Assembly: GCA_045586925.1 (NCBI GenBank)
Contig: JAZNBG010000018.1
Location: 1 to 64,000 of the forward strand
Source of the DNA: SIG440 sp045586925
GTDB lineage: Bacteria; Bacillota; Clostridia; Monoglobales; Monoglobaceae
Direction of reading: 5' to 3'
DNA length: 64,000 nt
Position 1 is the stretch's first letter. Every line of letters begins with the position of its first letter. This document shows positions 62,201 through 64,000 of the stretch, one piece after another. The notes below the pieces were generated by a model. The model made no database searches. It saw only the letters and a list, made by a program, of their open reading frames with translations, and was not told where the DNA came from. Made by a program: the position numbers and the translations under genes.

Positions 62201-63601
62201 ATGTCAAAAGTATATATTACAGATACAATTCTTCGTGATGCTCATCAGTCACAGGCGGCAACCCGTATGAAGCTTGAAGATATGATTCCTGCTCTTGAAA
62301 CACTTGACAAGGTTGGATACTGGTCTTTGGAATGCTGGGGCGGCGCAACATTTGACGCTTGTATGAGATTTTTAAACGAAGACCCCTGGGAAAGACTGCG
62401 TACATTAAAGAAGCATCTTCCCAACACTAAGCTTCAGATGCTTTTCCGCGGACAGAATATTTTGGGCTACAAGCACTATGCAGATGACGTTGTTGAACAG
62501 TTCTGCAAAAAGTCAATCGAAAACGGTATTGACGTAGTAAGGGTATTCGATGCTCTCAACGACCCCAGAAACCTCGAAGCTGCAATTAAGTATGTTAAGT
62601 ATTACGGCGGACACCTTGAGGCAGCAATCAGCTATACAGAAAGCCCTGTTCACAACGAAGAATATTTTGTGGATCTGGCTTGCCGTCTTGAAGAAAAGGG
62701 TGCGGATTCAATCTGTATTAAGGATATGGCAAACCTCCTGCTTCCCTACGATGCGTACAGTCTGGTTAAAAAGCTTAAGGAAAAGGTTGGTGTTCCTATT
62801 CATCTGCACACACACAACACCGCAGGTACAGGAGATATGACAAACCTTATGGCAATTCAGGCAGGCGTTGATATTGTTGACTGTGCACTTTCACCTATGG
62901 CGAATGGTACAGCAAACCCTGCAACCGAAAGTCTTGTTGCAACCCTCAAGGGCACAGAAAGAGATACAGGTCTTGATATGGGTCTTCTCAGCGAGGCAGC
63001 AGCTCATTTCAGAAAGGTTGCGACAAAGATGAAGGAAGAAGGAACTCTTGATCCCAAGGTTTTGAATGTTGATGGAAACACCCTTCTGTATCAGGTTCCC
63101 GGCGGTATGCTTTCAAACCTGATTTCGCAGCTTAAACAGGCAAATGCCGAAGATAAGTACTATGAGGTTCTTGCCGAGGTTCCCCGTGTTCGTGAGGACT
63201 TTGGTTATCCTCCCCTTGTAACACCCACCAGCCAGATCGTTGGTACTCAGGCAGTTCTTAATGTGCTTATGGGCAGATACAAAATGATCTCAAAGGAATC
63301 AAAGGGTCTTCTCCGTGGCGAATATGGTAAGCTTCCCGGTAAGGTAAACGAAGAGGTTCGCAAGATGGCAATTGGTGACGATAAGGTTATCGATGTTCGT
63401 CCCGCAGACTTGATTGAACCCGAACTTGATAAATACAGAGAAGAAACAAAAGATATCGCAAAATGTGAAGAAGACGTTCTCAGCTATGCACTTTTCCCAC
63501 AGGTTGCAAAGAAATTCTTTGAAATTCGTGATGCAGCACCTGCTGCTCCTGCTGTGGATGAAAACGGCGTAAGAACATTATACGTTGAAGATTTATCATA
63601 G
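62201..63601 (+). CDS. oadA: Oxaloacetate decarboxylase alpha subunit (carboxyltransferase)
   Basis: 466 residues. Pyruvate-type carboxyltransferase TIM barrel: ITDTILRDAHQSQAATRM (Asp13 binds metal), VGYWSLECWGGATFD, SICIKDMANLL (carboxylated Lys), HLHTHNTAGTGDM (metal His residues) and the PYC/OadA C-terminal region. It removes CO2 from oxaloacetate to give pyruvate and carboxybiotin. It has no biotinyl domain, matching the separate carrier gene. The pyruvate-type barrel argues for oxaloacetate decarboxylase and not methylmalonyl-CoA decarboxylase. Confidence 0.93.
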   Translation: MSKVYITDTILRDAHQSQAATRMKLEDMIPALETLDKVGYWSLECWGGATFDACMRFLNEDPWERLRTLKKHLPNTKLQMLFRGQNILGYKHYADDVVEQFCKKSIENGIDVVRVFDALNDPRNLEAAIKYVKYYGGHLEAAISYTESPVHNEEYFVDLACRLEEKGADSICIKDMANLLLPYDAYSLVKKLKEKVGVPIHLHTHNTAGTGDMTNLMAIQAGVDIVDCALSPMANGTANPATESLVATLKGTERDTGLDMGLLSEAAAHFRKVATKMKEEGTLDPKVLNVDGNTLLYQVPGGMLSNLISQLKQANAEDKYYEVLAEVPRVREDFGYPPLVTPTSQIVGTQAVLNVLMGRYKMISKESKGLLRGEYGKLPGKVNEEVRKMAIGDDKVIDVRPADLIEPELDKYREETKDIAKCEEDVLSYALFPQVAKKFFEIRDAAPAAPAVDENGVRTLYVEDLS

Positions 63602-63611
63602 TTAAAGACTT

Positions 63612-63646
63612 AAAAGGAACCTGTTGAGAGATAGGTTCCTTTTAAA
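63612..63646 (+). terminator. Terminator of the oxaloacetate decarboxylase operon
   Basis: AAAAGGAACCT/AGGTTCCTTTT, 10 bases after oadA. Confidence 0.88.
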
Positions 63647-63679
63647 ATATAAATATTTATGTAAATTTAAAAAATTCTC

Positions 63680-63708
63680 TTGACAATTAAAAAAAACTAT
63701 GGTATTAT
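63680..63708 (+). promoter_or_regulatory. tRNA-Met promoter
   Basis: TTGACA, 17-base spacer, TATTAT, 26 bases before the tRNA; near-consensus. Confidence 0.8.
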
Positions 63709-63734
63709 ATTTCTTGTCCTTTGGACAAGTATAT

Positions 63735-63811
63735 GGCGGTATAGCTCAGTTGGCTAGAGCATACGGTTCATACCCGTAGTGTCACTAGTTCGAATCTAGT
63801 TACCGCTACCA
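63735..63811 (+). tRNA. tRNA-Met (CAT), elongator type
   Basis: 77 nt including encoded CCA. Acceptor GGCGGTA/TACCGCT, anticodon loop TTCATAC on the stem TACGG/CCGTA, T-arm GTTCGAATC. It lacks the GGG/CCC anticodon stem of initiator tRNA and closely resembles Bacillus elongator tRNA-Met. Confidence 0.95.
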
Positions 63812-63816
63812 CCTTT

Positions 63817-63843
63817 AAAACCCGTGTTTTAAACACGGGTTTT
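63817..63843 (+). terminator. Terminator after tRNA-Met
   Basis: AAAACCCGTGTTT/AAACACGGGTTTT. Confidence 0.85.
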
Positions 63844-63867
63844 ATACAAGGGATATAGGTTTAATAT

Positions 63868-63942
63868 GGCTCCTTGGTCAAGTGGTTAAGACTCCGCCCT
63901 CTCACGGCGGCTACAGGGGTTCGAATCCCCTAGGAGTCACCA
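63868..63942 (+). tRNA. tRNA-Glu (CTC)
   Basis: 75 nt with encoded CCA. Acceptor GGCTCCT/AGGAGTC, anticodon stem CCGCC/GGCGG around CTCTCAC (anticodon CTC), T-arm GTTCGAATC. The body matches bacterial tRNA-Glu. CTC reads only GAG codons, so another tRNA-Glu (TTC) must exist elsewhere. Confidence 0.93.
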
Positions 63943-63945
63943 TAG

Positions 63946-63987
63946 AAACAGAACGATTTAGATGACATCTAGATTGTTCTGTTTTTT
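63946..63987 (+). terminator. Terminator after tRNA-Glu
   Basis: AAACAGAACGATTTAG paired with CTAGATTGTTCTGTTT (G-T pairs allowed), followed by a T run. Confidence 0.85.
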
Positions 63988-64000
63988 ACATTTTTTGTTA

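Noticed and set aside
63735..63811. Initiator tRNA-fMet or tRNA-Ile2
   Set aside because: The anticodon stem is TACGG/CCGTA and the body matches elongator tRNA-Met; initiator GGG/CCC pairs and Ile2 features are absent.

Overview
The window looks like the chromosomal replication-origin region of a low-GC, Gram-positive anaerobe of the class Clostridia. Supporting features are PolC-type DNA polymerase III, a remB (DUF370) gene in a dnaN-recF-remB-gyrB order, parS sites close to TGTTTCACGTGAAACA, SLH-anchored surface proteins with cohesin- and dockerin-type domains, a clostridial 2[4Fe-4S] ferredoxin and a biotin-dependent sodium-pump oxaloacetate decarboxylase. I see no rRNA, CRISPR array, transposase or prophage. 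The genus cannot be named from the sequence alone.

Layout. 1-4.3 kb (+): a sugar cluster (divergent NagB, NagA-like deacetylase, mannonate dehydratase, SDR reductase) behind a 20-bp-arm inverted repeat. 4.4-16.8 kb (-): three large secreted proteins in one apparent operon: a cohesin/SLH anchor with about 60 GGSTT pentapeptides, a 2019-residue phosphodiester-glycosidase/CotH-kinase/dockerin protein, and an 899-residue surface protein. 17.0-18.2 kb: a small ribbon-helix-helix gene, then tmRNA and smpB. 18.3-26.2 kb (-): sensor kinase, two tandem double-domain glycosyltransferases and a Wzt/TagH-like ABC ATPase. 26.2-32.3 kb (-): dnaN, recF, remB, gyrB, a small membrane protein, thyA and folA. 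32.28-32.73 kb: AT-rich intergenic oriC candidate with a DnaA-trio array and DnaA boxes. 32.7-49.9 kb (mainly +): ferredoxin, rsmG, 1-phosphofructokinase, (phosphoglucomutase on -), rpiB, ispG, polC, tex, a MATE transporter, two parS sites, parA, parB, a lipoprotein-like gene and serS. 49.9-59.7 kb: pyridoxal kinase and pseudouridine synthase (-), then a DUF4830-like gene, an O-acetylhomoserine sulfhydrylase, a small RHH gene with a frameshifted XRE partner, comF, gyrA, an MsmX/UgpC-like ATPase and ybaK (-). 59.8-63.6 kb (+): four-gene oxaloacetate decarboxylase operon. 63.7-64 kb: tRNA-Met and tRNA-Glu, each followed by a terminator.

How it fits together. Gene orientation flips at 32.3-32.7 kb: nearly everything from 4.4 to 32.3 kb reads leftward and most genes to the right read rightward, as expected if replication forks diverge there. 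dnaA itself is not in the window, although it is normally next to dnaN; a ferredoxin gene occupies that side. The most unusual functional unit is the 4.4-16.8 kb operon, where a cell-wall-bound cohesin protein sits directly beside a dockerin-bearing CotH kinase/glycosidase, suggesting a minimal cellulosome-like surface complex. Three intergenic copies of a hairpin repeat with paired base changes are the clearest unexplained non-coding signal.
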